A stretch of 64,000 nt of DNA from Altererythrobacter sp. XM-24bin4 (lineage in GTDB: Bacteria; Pseudomonadota; Alphaproteobacteria; Sphingomonadales; Sphingomonadaceae), in the NCBI GenBank assembly GCA_003149575.1, contig QCWG01000001.1, positions 587,183 to 651,182 of the forward strand, written 5' to 3'. A model generated the notes under the pieces. That model searched no databases, was not told where the DNA came from, and saw only the letters and a list, made by a program, of their open reading frames with translations. This document shows, piece after piece, positions 35,479-43,792 of the stretch. The position numbers and the translations under genes are program-made. Numbering within the stretch: position 1 is the first letter of the stretch; each line of letters starts with the position of its first letter.

Positions 35479-36260
35479 AGTGTATCTCCTCCAGTAAAAC
35501 GCAGCGCATTCACCAAGATACGCTGAACATGCGGATCGGCGTAAGTCTCAGGCCCGTCACCGAATTGGCAATAAACCAGCGGGGCATTGCCGATTTGCCG
35601 CCACCACGCGACAAGATCACTGCCATTGGGATGTTCCCAACCTTCATTGCTGAACATCTCGCCTTTGACCGCCAGCGCCGCGGAATAGAAGTTCTCGCGG
35701 GTGAAATCATGACGCGCGCGGATCAAGGGATGCACCGCGCTTTCGTCGATTTGGCAAAGATATAGTTCGTCGGTGAAAGGGAATGTGTCAGGCAGTGCGG
35801 CGGTCACCGCATGCTGGGCCACTACCTGGGCATCGTAAGCGACATCGTGGCGATAGCCAGAGTCGGGCACTGACTGCCCCTGCCATTGCCCCGGCTGGTA
35901 CAGGAAACGCCCACCCAGCATTTCCGCCCATTCCGGCCAGTCAGCCCAGCCTGCCAGTGCATGGTGCATCGCGACTGCGCCTTTGCCGGATGCAAATCGG
36001 CGGGCGATTGCTTGCCTGAAGCCTTCGGACGGTGGGCGGCTCGTTACAACTCCGTCGCCAAATGTGTATCCGCCCATGTCGTAGAAAAGCAGCGCATCGG
36101 CCTCGTCCGCCGCGCCTTCAGCGACAGCTTGCTCCGCGTCCGGATGAACGAGGTGGGATACATCCCATTCGCCCAGTTCGCGGCCCAGTAGCTGGATCAG
36201 CGCGTCAAACGGCGCTTCCTCGTAAGGGTGCCCGCCAGACAGGACGAGCAACTTTCCCAT
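35475..36260 (-). CDS. ThuA-like domain protein (second copy)
   Basis: A 261-residue ThuA/GATase1-like protein: LLVLSGGHPYEEAPF near residue 4, YDMGGYTFGDG near residue 61, AMHHALAGWADWPEW near residue 97, and VYCQFGDGPETYAD near residue 231. It is only distantly similar to the protein at 29562 but belongs to the same fold. It overlaps the MDR reductase gene by one base and the epoxide-hydrolase-like gene by four, so all three are one operon. Function in this setting is unknown. Confidence 0.78.
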   Translation of the reverse strand: MGKLLVLSGGHPYEEAPFDALIQLLGRELGEWDVSHLVHPDAEQAVAEGAADEADALLFYDMGGYTFGDGVVTSRPPSEGFRQAIARRFASGKGAVAMHHALAGWADWPEWAEMLGGRFLYQPGQWQGQSVPDSGYRHDVAYDAQVVAQHAVTAALPDTFPFTDELYLCQIDESAVHPLIRARHDFTRENFYSAALAVKGEMFSNEGWEHPNGSDLVAWWRQIGNAPLVYCQFGDGPETYADPHVQRILVNALRFTGGDTL

Positions 36261-37270
36261 CAGGCGATCTTCAGGATCATCTTGCCCTGGTTCGTCCCCG
36301 CGAACAGGCGCATGAAACTGTCGAATGTGTTTTCCAGCCCTTCGTCGATGTGCTCTTCAATGGCCAGCTTTCCCTCGGCCGCCCATTGACCCATTTGCGC
36401 TGCACCCTCGCCAAAGCGTTCGACATAGTCCGCCACCAGCAGGCCGCGGATTTGTGCACGCTTGACGATGAGCTGCCACAGATTGCGAATGCCACGGGGC
36501 TCGGTGTTGTATTCGCTGATGAGGCCGCACAGACCCACGCGAGCATAGAGGTTGAGGTTCATGAGCCCGGCATCAAGGATAATCCTGCCGACATTCTCGA
36601 AGATCACATCGACGCCATCGGGCGCGGCTTCGGCGATCGCTTTCGTCAGCGCAGCTTCGTCTTTGCCCTTGTAATCGATTGCAGCATCGAAGCCGTATTT
36701 TTCTGTCAGCTTGGCGCATTTCTCAGGCCCGCCCGCGATACCAATCGCTCGGCAGCCTTTGATCTTGGCAAGTTGTCCGACAAGCGAGCCGACGGCGCCA
36801 GCTGCGCCTGTTATCAGAACCGTTTCGCCTTCCTTCGGCTCGCAAACCTCCAGAAAACCGAAATAGGCGGTCATGCCCACTGCGCCGAAGATCGAGAGAT
36901 AGTTCGTGACGCTAGGTACGAGTGTCGGGTCAATCGGCTGGGTAAAACCACCGACTTCGCCGACTGAATAATCTTCCAGCGCATTCAATCCCATCACCCA
37001 TTGGCCGGGTGCAAACCCTTCCGCGCGGCTTTCCTCGACCACACCGATTGTGCTGGCGCGCATGGCCGTGCCCAGCGGAACCGGCGGCATGTAATTGCCG
37101 CCAGCGTCCATCCAGCCGCGCATGGCCGGATCGAGCGAGGCATAGTGATTGCGGATCAGGAACTGGCCTTCTGCCAATTCCGGCGTGGGCTCGGTGACAA
37201 GCTCGAAGTCTTCGCGCACCGGCTCGCCATCTGGCCGCCGCTGGAGGAGAAAGCGCCGGTTTTCAGGCAT
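36260..37270 (-). CDS. CurA-type zinc-independent MDR reductase
   Basis: A 336-residue medium-chain reductase of the leukotriene B4 / curcumin reductase group. It has N-terminal RRPDGEPVREDFEL, SLDPAMRGWM near residue 49, the NADP-binding GAAGAVGSLVGQLAKIKG near residue 156, and no zinc-binding cysteines. These enzymes reduce alpha,beta-unsaturated ketones with NADPH. Two paralogues are at 39559 and 50839. It is 24 bases downstream of the molybdopterin oxidoreductase. Confidence 0.88.
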   Translation of the reverse strand: MPENRRFLLQRRPDGEPVREDFELVTEPTPELAEGQFLIRNHYASLDPAMRGWMDAGGNYMPPVPLGTAMRASTIGVVEESRAEGFAPGQWVMGLNALEDYSVGEVGGFTQPIDPTLVPSVTNYLSIFGAVGMTAYFGFLEVCEPKEGETVLITGAAGAVGSLVGQLAKIKGCRAIGIAGGPEKCAKLTEKYGFDAAIDYKGKDEAALTKAIAEAAPDGVDVIFENVGRIILDAGLMNLNLYARVGLCGLISEYNTEPRGIRNLWQLIVKRAQIRGLLVADYVERFGEGAAQMGQWAAEGKLAIEEHIDEGLENTFDSFMRLFAGTNQGKMILKIA

Positions 37271-37294
37271 AGGTTTCCTTTTTCGTTTGCTCGG

Positions 37295-39433
37295 TCAGGC
37301 GGCTGCGATCCGCACGGGGATCGCGCTTTGCAGCGCTTGTCCGGTGATCGGATCATAGTCGACTTCATCACTGGTCAAGCGGTTGGTTGATCCGCCCATT
37401 TCGCGCACATTGTGCTTGCCCGCTTCGCTGTCGCCAAAAGCATGCGCCATCGAAATTAGCCCGCGCCGCACCCGATCACTGCTTTTAACAATGCCATGGA
37501 TCGAAGCGTGCGGTGAACTGATTTCGATGACATCGCCATCTTTCAATCCGCGCTCTGCCAGATCATCCGGGTGTATATAGGCCGGGTTCGTGGTGATCTT
37601 GCGGCCAAGATTCTTAAGCGGCTGCCCAATCGAATTGAATCGCGCTTTCGAACGGCGTGAAATCAAGCGGAAATCGAAGCCCGCGGCGCGCGCATCCTCT
37701 GCGCCATATTTCTCCAGTTGTTTGGGCATATCGCCCGCCGCTAATTGGAAGCGGTGATGCTGGTCAGGATCAGCTGGTTCGATAACCGGATGGAGATCAT
37801 CATATATCACCGCCGCACCGCCAGCCTTGCGCGCATCTTCGCGCACCTTGCTCGGCGGAACCAGGCATCCCGCCGCCATCAAATCCAGAAATTCCTGTTT
37901 GGTCGGGCATTCATCCATCGGCACATCGCCGCCTGGAAGCTTCATTTGCACGCCAAGGTTCTTTCCGATGGTCCAGAGCATTTCATACTCGTCAATCGTG
38001 TCTCCCGGCGCGTCAGCCAGCGCTTCGGTGTAGCGCGCATAGGCATTCTCGTGCCACCATTCAGACAGATTGGTTATGTCCTCGCGCTCAAGACATTGCT
38101 TGGGTGCAAGCACGACATCCGCACGCTTGGCGCTGGCGCTCATCCATGGGTCAATCTGAACGAACAGTTCCAGATCATCCAGTGCGCGGCGCATCTTGAG
38201 CTGGTTGGGGAAACCGACTTCGGGGTTGCCACCAACCGATACAAGCGCCCGGATCTGGCCTTCGCCCGGTGTCAGGATTTCATCCGCCATCACATTGCAC
38301 GGCATTTCGAACAGCAATTGGCCAAGCCCGCGGAAGCGCGATTTGGCCATCCCTTCGACGCCGAACATCGGGGCTGGCGGCGCGACTTGAGCGCGCTTCT
38401 CACCCATCTGGATGGTAAAGACGCCGGGAACGCTGCACTTTTCGCCTTCTTGCTTGAAGCGCGCGCAAACGGTGTTGAGGCATGTCACCAGATACTCTGT
38501 CAGCGTGCCATTGCCCGCCATCTCAGGGCCGGTGCCAGTGACAGCGCAGCCTTTGGAGCCGTTTGCAAACATGCGAGCTGCGGCGACCAATTGATCGGTC
38601 TCAACCCCGGCCCGCTCTGCCGCCACTTCCGGCGTGAAGGCGGCAACTGCGTCTTTTAGTTCATCCAGTCCGTCGACATGCGCGGAGACGAAGTTGCGAT
38701 CGTAAAGCTCTTCAGTGAAAATCACATTCAGCATGCCTGCCAGCAGTGCCGGGTCTTCGCCCGGCTTTACCGGCAGATAGATATCTGCCAGCTGGCCGAC
38801 CTCGGCCAGACGCGGGTCCGCCACGATCAGCTTCATACCTTCTTTCTGGCGATCACGAATGCGTTTGGAAGGGCTGAACGGCGGCACCCCGCCAACAGGC
38901 GAGTAATGCGACACAATCGGATTATTTCCGATGAAGAACGCAACGTCAGCTTGAGAGAAGTTGTTCGCGCCGCCCATCCATTTGCCATAGCGTTCGGTCG
39001 TGAAGACCTTGGCTGGCTGGTCCAGAGTGACCGACGTAAAGAAGTGTTTAGTGCCGATGGCCTGCGCCAGGCTCATCGTAGCCATCATCGCAGAGCTGTT
39101 CTGGTAGCCGCCCGAACCCATGAAGAGTGCGATCGAGTCGGGGCCGTATTTGTCGATTATCCGGCGGAATTCATCGCTGACATGGGCCAGCGCATCCTGC
39201 ATCGGGGTTTCCTGAAACTCGCCATTTTCATCGCGCACCAGCGAATGGTGCAGACGATCTTCCGAATTGTGCGAATCCGGCAGTTCGCGGCCTTTCTTGC
39301 AGGTATAGCCGCCATATTCGGGATCATCCGGATCGCCGCGGACGGCCTTAACTTTTCCATCTTCCACATCGACCAACATCGCGCAATTTGCGTGGCAAAA
39401 GCGGCAGAATGTCTTGTGCGTTTGAACGCCCAT
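37295..39433 (-). CDS. Molybdopterin (DMSO-reductase family) oxidoreductase
   Basis: A 712-residue protein. Cys10, Cys13, Cys17 and Cys45 are arranged to bind a [4Fe-4S] cluster (CRFCHANC...YTCKKG). The molybdopterin domain follows, with GTKHFFTSVTLDQPAK near residue 128, GNNPIVSHY near residue 164 and the C-terminal dinucleotide-binding domain with NPAYIHPDDLAERG. There is no Tat signal, so it is cytoplasmic. The molybdenum ligand cannot be placed with certainty; Asp in TLDQ is a candidate. It may hydroxylate or hydrate a substrate anaerobically or oxidise an aldehyde. Start ATG at 39433 has GGAGAG eight bases upstream; longer starts are unsupported. Confidence 0.88.
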   Translation of the reverse strand: MGVQTHKTFCRFCHANCAMLVDVEDGKVKAVRGDPDDPEYGGYTCKKGRELPDSHNSEDRLHHSLVRDENGEFQETPMQDALAHVSDEFRRIIDKYGPDSIALFMGSGGYQNSSAMMATMSLAQAIGTKHFFTSVTLDQPAKVFTTERYGKWMGGANNFSQADVAFFIGNNPIVSHYSPVGGVPPFSPSKRIRDRQKEGMKLIVADPRLAEVGQLADIYLPVKPGEDPALLAGMLNVIFTEELYDRNFVSAHVDGLDELKDAVAAFTPEVAAERAGVETDQLVAAARMFANGSKGCAVTGTGPEMAGNGTLTEYLVTCLNTVCARFKQEGEKCSVPGVFTIQMGEKRAQVAPPAPMFGVEGMAKSRFRGLGQLLFEMPCNVMADEILTPGEGQIRALVSVGGNPEVGFPNQLKMRRALDDLELFVQIDPWMSASAKRADVVLAPKQCLEREDITNLSEWWHENAYARYTEALADAPGDTIDEYEMLWTIGKNLGVQMKLPGGDVPMDECPTKQEFLDLMAAGCLVPPSKVREDARKAGGAAVIYDDLHPVIEPADPDQHHRFQLAAGDMPKQLEKYGAEDARAAGFDFRLISRRSKARFNSIGQPLKNLGRKITTNPAYIHPDDLAERGLKDGDVIEISSPHASIHGIVKSSDRVRRGLISMAHAFGDSEAGKHNVREMGGSTNRLTSDEVDYDPITGQALQSAIPVRIAAA

Positions 39434-39558
39434 CACTCTCTCCTTTGACACGCAACATAACAGATGCCGTAGGGGCAGCGACTGACACTTTTGCGCGTGG
39501 TGAGTTGCGGCGTGGGCCACCATTAGGCTGAATCGACAGAAACAGCAGGAGAAACATC

Positions 39559-40560
39559 ATGCCCACCACCGCTCGCCAATGGCTTTTGAACGGACATCCG
39601 CGTGGACGGGGGATCGAGGATGGTGATTTCAAGCTGTCCGAAACACAGCTGCCTGATCCAGCCGAAGGTGAGATGCTGCTCGCAACGCGCTATCTTGGCT
39701 TCGATCCGGCGCAAAAAGGCTGGATGGAGAATATTGCGGACTATGTCGCGCCCATGGCGATCGGCGATGTCATGCGCGGCAGCGGCATTTGCGAAGTGAT
39801 CGAAAGCAATGGCGGGCGCTTCCAGAAGGGCGACTGGGTGTTCGGCACAATCGGCTGGACCGATCACCTTGTCACCGACGGCAAGGATCTGACCAAAGTA
39901 GAGACAGGGCTTTCACCAACCGCTGTTCTGTCAGTGCTCGGCACGACCGGGGTTACTGCCTATTGCGGGCTGTTCAAAGTGGGCAAGCCTGTGGCTGGCG
40001 ACACGGTGCTGGTGTCGGGTGCAGCAGGCGCAACCGGATCTGTCGTTGGGCAATTAGCGAAGATTGCCGGATGCCGCGCAGTTGGAATTGCTGGCGGTCC
40101 GGAGAAATGCAAATGGCTGGTCGAAGAAGCCGGCTACGATGCGGCGATTGATTACAAGGCGGGCGATGTAAAGCGCCAGATCAGGGAACTTTGCCCTGGC
40201 GGTGTCGATGTGATCTTTGACAATGTCGGCGGCGCAATCCTTGATGACATGCTTGCCAATATCGCCACCGGAGCGCGTGTGGTGGTTTGTGGAGGTATCA
40301 GCCGGTATGAGTCTGGCGGAACACCCACTGGCCCGGGCAATTATTTCAATCTGATTTTCCGCCGCGCCAGTATGGCGGGCTTCATCGTGCTGGATTGGGC
40401 GGCGGAATTCCCCGGCATCCGCAAGCGTTTGGAAGGCTTCGTCAATGATGGCAGATTGCGCTATCAGGAAGACATCCAGGAAGGGTTTGAAAACGCGCCT
40501 GAAACGCTGAAGCGGCTGTTTGTGGGCAAGAACCGCGGCAAGCAGATGCTCAAGCTCTAG
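39559..40560 (+). CDS. CurA-type zinc-independent MDR reductase
   Basis: A 333-residue NADPH-dependent reductase: QWLLNGHPRGRGIEDGDF at the N-terminus, LGFDPAQKGWMEN near residue 50, GAAGATGSVVGQLAKIAG near residue 155, FDNVGG near residue 217. It is divergent from the molybdopterin oxidoreductase, with a 125-base gap carrying both promoters. Its end overlaps the converging MobA gene by four bases. Likely reduces a conjugated double bond in a ring or side-chain enone. Confidence 0.88.
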   Translation: MPTTARQWLLNGHPRGRGIEDGDFKLSETQLPDPAEGEMLLATRYLGFDPAQKGWMENIADYVAPMAIGDVMRGSGICEVIESNGGRFQKGDWVFGTIGWTDHLVTDGKDLTKVETGLSPTAVLSVLGTTGVTAYCGLFKVGKPVAGDTVLVSGAAGATGSVVGQLAKIAGCRAVGIAGGPEKCKWLVEEAGYDAAIDYKAGDVKRQIRELCPGGVDVIFDNVGGAILDDMLANIATGARVVVCGGISRYESGGTPTGPGNYFNLIFRRASMAGFIVLDWAAEFPGIRKRLEGFVNDGRLRYQEDIQEGFENAPETLKRLFVGKNRGKQMLKL

Positions 40561-41069
40561 CTTTCAAGATCGCTTGGCCGGTTCACATTCATCAGCGGCG
40601 GATCGATAGCAATCTGCCGCGCGTTGACGCTCTCGGTAAAGCCATAAAGTGCGCGCCCCCCGTCGCGTATGAAGATATCAAGTCGCGGCGCTAGCGATGC
40701 AGGCCACAGCCCCACTATTGGCTGGTCTTGCACGATCGCGGGGCCTTCGCCGGCAAGCGCCTGAGCAAGATTGTCGGGCAGGTTGGGAGTGTCACAGCCG
40801 GAACTGAGAACCCGGTCAAAGCCATTGATTCGAGCAAAATGCAGAGCCGCGTTCAGCCCCCCGAGCGGACCAAGCCCGTCTTCCGGCAGGTCCGCAATGC
40901 AATCGAAGCCTTCCTCCGCCCGCCCGCATACAACCAACCCGCTGCATTGCGCGGCCAGCGCCGCCCCGACATGATCGATAAGGCGCCTTCCCTTGTGACG
41001 CGCATAGGCCTTGTCGCTGCCAAATCGCGTGGCTTTTCCACCCGCGACAATGGCGCCGAGCAGCTTCAG
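40557..41069 (-). CDS. mobA: Molybdenum cofactor guanylyltransferase (MobA)
   Basis: A nucleotidyltransferase of about 170 residues: LLGAIVAGGKATRFGSDKA is the GTP-binding signature, GLGPLGGLNAAL and SGCDTPNLPD follow. It attaches GMP to molybdopterin, giving the bis-MGD cofactor used by DMSO-reductase-family enzymes such as that at 37295. The reading frame extends back to an ATG at 41237, but that extension is arginine-rich and antisense-like over the upstream gene. The natural start appears to be CTG at 41069, which overlaps the upstream TGA as CTGA with AGAGAAG five bases before it. A CTG start is unusual. Confidence 0.82.
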   Translation of the reverse strand: MKLLGAIVAGGKATRFGSDKAYARHKGRRLIDHVGAALAAQCSGLVVCGRAEEGFDCIADLPEDGLGPLGGLNAALHFARINGFDRVLSSGCDTPNLPDNLAQALAGEGPAIVQDQPIVGLWPASLAPRLDIFIRDGGRALYGFTESVNARQIAIDPPLMNVNRPSDLES

Positions 41070-41407
41070 CCGAACTTCTCTGTCGGTACGCCTTCCTCGT
41101 TGTAAACCGGGCCTTCGGCGTCGACGCGGTACTTCCGGCTCACGGCGTTCTCGATCCCGAATGAACCCAGATGGCCCAGCATTCCGGCATAGTGTTTGTT
41201 CGCGAAATGGCTCGCGAGGGCTTCTTCGCTGGTCCATTCTTCGAAGACATTGATGCGGGTCGGATTATTCAGGTCCGCGCTCCAGTCATAATGCAGGCAC
41301 CCCTCTTGAGAGAGTGCGCCATCGATAAACGGCTGTGCGGTTTTCAATGCTTCTTCGCGTTTGTCTGCCGGCAGGTCGATCTGTGCCGAGATAACGATTT
41401 TCGCCAT
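41066..41407 (-). CDS. Antibiotic-biosynthesis-monooxygenase (YgiN-like) domain protein
   Basis: A 113-residue ABM-domain protein: AKIVISAQIDLPADKREEAL at the start, QEGCLHYDWSADLNNP near residue 34, VFEEWTSEEALASHF near residue 54. Members are small cofactor-free quinol monooxygenases or simple dimeric ferredoxin-like proteins. Four bases separate it from the SnoaL-like gene upstream, and it overlaps the MobA start, making a three-gene operon. Its role could be oxygenation of an aromatic or enolic intermediate, but this is not visible from sequence. Confidence 0.8.
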   Translation of the reverse strand: MAKIVISAQIDLPADKREEALKTAQPFIDGALSQEGCLHYDWSADLNNPTRINVFEEWTSEEALASHFANKHYAGMLGHLGSFGIENAVSRKYRVDAEGPVYNEEGVPTEKFG

Positions 41408-41410
41408 GTC

Positions 41411-41824
41411 TTATCCTTCTTGCGGATTGTATTCTGCAACGATGCCGAACTTGCGATGGGTAAAGACCCATGCGCCGTCGATCTTCGCCAATTCGTCTTC
41501 GTAGAGCCCACCAACAACGCGGGTCTTGCCATCTTTCATATGCAGGATTTCTTGCGTCTGGACCCGGCTGGTGGCCGTATCTCTGGTGACATCGACCATG
41601 CAGGGGACACAGTGGAAGCTGACCGCTTCGATCCCGCTAATCGCCTGGCTCCAGAATCCGACGATGGCCTCTTTGCCTTCGAACAGATTGCCGAAGAAAT
41701 CCCACGTGGCATTCTCGGCCCAAACGCTACCCCAAGTCGCGGGATCTTTGCGCACGACTCCATCGGCATAGGTGCCATTGAGTTCGGCAATCATCTGGCG
41801 ATCTTCTGCGGGTCCTCGGAACAC
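41411..41824 (-). CDS. SnoaL-like (NTF2-fold) protein
   Basis: A 137-residue NTF2-like protein: QMIAELNGTYADGVVRKDPATW near residue 10, NATWDFFGN near residue 38, HRKFGIVAEY near the C-terminus. The frame stays open to 42079, but the GTG at 41824 is preceded by AAGGAG six bases upstream, so I use it. It begins the operon with the ABM protein and MobA and is divergent from an SDR gene. No catalytic residues can be assigned. Confidence 0.75.
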   Translation of the reverse strand: MFRGPAEDRQMIAELNGTYADGVVRKDPATWGSVWAENATWDFFGNLFEGKEAIVGFWSQAISGIEAVSFHCVPCMVDVTRDTATSRVQTQEILHMKDGKTRVVGGLYEDELAKIDGAWVFTHRKFGIVAEYNPQEG

Positions 41825-41957
41825 GGCGCTCTCCTTATCTCTCGGTGTGGCTATCGGCGTGCGCAGCCGATCCTTCAATGAGCACTTTTGGGAAGGGCGC
41901 TCAGCCGCTGGACCGCTTAGAGACGCGGGTGAGAACACATTTGGTTGGGAGCGAGAC

Positions 41958-42773
41958 ATGGGCCTTTTGGAAGGAAAGAAAGCCGTCATTCTGGGTGCGG
42001 CGAGCAAGGACAATATGGGCCAGGTGACTGCCCGGCTGTGCGCTGCCGAAGGGGCAGAGGTTCTGGTGGCTGGCCGCAAGGAAGGCCCGTTGTCGGAGCT
42101 CGCAAGCGAAATCGGCGGGCACTATGCCTTGTGCGACATTACAGACCACGCGCAAGTGCACGGCTTGGCCGCGACCGCGGCTGAAAAGATGGGCCGGGTC
42201 GACGCGGCAATTAATTGCACAGGCTGGGGGCTGCTCGCAAATATCCTAGAGACGACCGAGGAACAGCTCGACCAGATTTGCGCGCTGCAATTCAAGGGTG
42301 TGCATCATTTCCTGCAGGCCTTTGTTCAGCAGATGAAGGATCAGGACCCGCAAGGCGGATCGCTGATTTCTCTATCTTCTGCGACCACGAAGGCCCTGAT
42401 CAACAATCACGCGGCCTACATCGGTACGAAGACTGCAGGTGAAGCGATGATCCGCTGCGTCGCCAATGACTTCGGGCAATACGGGATCAAGGCCAACACG
42501 GTCTCACCCGCGTTCACGGAAAGCCCGATGACTTCAGACAGTTTTCAAGTGCCGGGACTGGTGGATGCATTCATGCCCAAATATCCGCTGGGCCGCTTGA
42601 ACACGAGCGAGGATGTGGCCGAGGCGTGCGCTTGGCTGTGCAGTGATCGTGCCTTTGTGACCGGCCAGAATATCCAGCCCAACGGCGGGCTGACCTTGCG
42701 CGGCAATCCGCAGGCGGTCGATATCGAAGCGGCTGTTGGCGCGGCGATGGCGAAGATGCAGCAGGACGGTTAG
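41958..42773 (+). CDS. Short-chain dehydrogenase/reductase
   Basis: A 271-residue SDR with an unusual cofactor loop, GAASKDNMGQV near residue 13, like the enoyl-reductase-type spacing. The catalytic YIGTK lies near residue 156 and SSATTKAL holds the serine; the C-terminus GGLTLRGNP is non-standard. Start ATG at 41958 has TTGGGAG upstream; an ORF start at 41772 lies in the promoter region. The gene converges with another SDR after 12 bases. The substrate is unknown. Confidence 0.86.
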   Translation: MGLLEGKKAVILGAASKDNMGQVTARLCAAEGAEVLVAGRKEGPLSELASEIGGHYALCDITDHAQVHGLAATAAEKMGRVDAAINCTGWGLLANILETTEEQLDQICALQFKGVHHFLQAFVQQMKDQDPQGGSLISLSSATTKALINNHAAYIGTKTAGEAMIRCVANDFGQYGIKANTVSPAFTESPMTSDSFQVPGLVDAFMPKYPLGRLNTSEDVAEACAWLCSDRAFVTGQNIQPNGGLTLRGNPQAVDIEAAVGAAMAKMQQDG

Positions 42774-42785
42774 CCTGGCACCGCG

Positions 42786-43562
42786 CTAGTATTGCGCGGT
42801 CCCGCCATCGACGCTGATCGCTGCGCCTGTAATCCCGCCGCCTTCCTTGCTGGCGAGCAGCAGGGCGACCGCTGCAATTTCCTCGACTGTGTTGGGGCGT
42901 TTGATCGCGGCTTCGCTGGCGAACATGTTGATCATCTCGTCAAATTCCATGCCCATCGCTTTCGCAGTCGCGGGGCCATTGTTCTTGATGATGTCGGTCA
43001 CAACCAGGCCGGGGCAGATGCAATTCGCGGTAATGCCCAGCTCGCCCACTTCGCGCGCAAGGCTCTTGGTCATGCCGGTTACCGCGTGCTTGGCCGCAGT
43101 GTAGGCGGTAAACACCGGCTTGCCGTGCTTGCCCTCCATTGAGGACATATTGATGATGCGCCCGGTCTTGTTCGGGATCATGGTCTTCAGCGCGCGGCGG
43201 CTGGCCCAAAAGGTGGAATAGACGTTCCATTTCATCGCCTCGTCAAAGGCTTCATCTGACAGATCAACCATCGGCTGCAGATCGCCCGCGCCGCCGGCAT
43301 TGTTGACCAGAATGTCGATCGTGCCGAAGTTGGCGGCTGTGTGGTCGATGAAGCCTTCAACGTCGGACTGCTTCATTACATCGCCAGCGACAAAGATCGC
43401 CCTGTCACCGACGTTGAGTTCTTCCAGCACCTTCGCGCCCTTTTCCGGATTGCGCGCGAACAGCGCGACCTTCGCGCCCTCGGCCAGAAACGCTTCGGCA
43501 ATCCCGCGCCCCAAACCCGCGGTTCCGCCTGTGATTGCTGCGACTTTGCCTTCCAGTTTCAT
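42786..43562 (-). CDS. Short-chain dehydrogenase/reductase
   Basis: A 258-residue classical SDR: TGGTAGLGRGIA near residue 11, NNAGGAGDL near residue 86, SSMEGKHG with YTAAK near residue 155, CICPGLVVTDI near residue 181. Resembles 3-hydroxyacyl or hydroxy-acid dehydrogenases. Start ATG at 43562, with AAGGAG seven bases upstream; a longer reading to 43661 enters the inverted repeat and is not accepted. The 230-base divergent region upstream contains a 28-base perfect inverted repeat. Confidence 0.87.
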   Translation of the reverse strand: MKLEGKVAAITGGTAGLGRGIAEAFLAEGAKVALFARNPEKGAKVLEELNVGDRAIFVAGDVMKQSDVEGFIDHTAANFGTIDILVNNAGGAGDLQPMVDLSDEAFDEAMKWNVYSTFWASRRALKTMIPNKTGRIINMSSMEGKHGKPVFTAYTAAKHAVTGMTKSLAREVGELGITANCICPGLVVTDIIKNNGPATAKAMGMEFDEMINMFASEAAIKRPNTVEEIAAVALLLASKEGGGITGAAISVDGGTAQY

Positions 43563-43638
43563 GCGTTTCTCCTTGTCCCAAGCCATGCGACATTTGTGAG
43601 GGTTCCAACATTGGCATTTTCGCTGGGGTTTCCGCGCC

Positions 43639-43709
43639 GCCCGCACCCTCCACCCTACCACCCGGATAGTTTCCGGTAGGCTCCGGGTGGTAGGGTGGAG
43701 GGTGCGGGC
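43639..43709. repeat. Perfect 28-base inverted repeat with 15-base loop
   Basis: The arm at 43639-43666 is the exact reverse complement of the arm at 43682-43709; the loop is 43667-43681. The left arm is almost all C with A/T interruptions (begins GCCCGCACCC), giving strong strand asymmetry. It lies between divergent SDR and KstD-like genes, 83 bases from the latter start, so it is not a conventional terminator. It may be an extragenic palindromic repeat or a mobile-element remnant; I saw no second copy in the window. Confidence 0.85.
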
Positions 43710-43792
43710 TGGCTTGGCTCACAGATGCCTAAACCCACACCTTGCTAAAATGAGGAATTGCCGCGCGTGGCCCGAACGCGTCTTGTCGAGCC

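Noticed and set aside
40557-41237. MobA with a 56-residue N-terminal extension
   Set aside because: The extension overlaps the upstream ABM-domain gene, is arginine-rich like a shadow frame and has no counterpart in MobA proteins.
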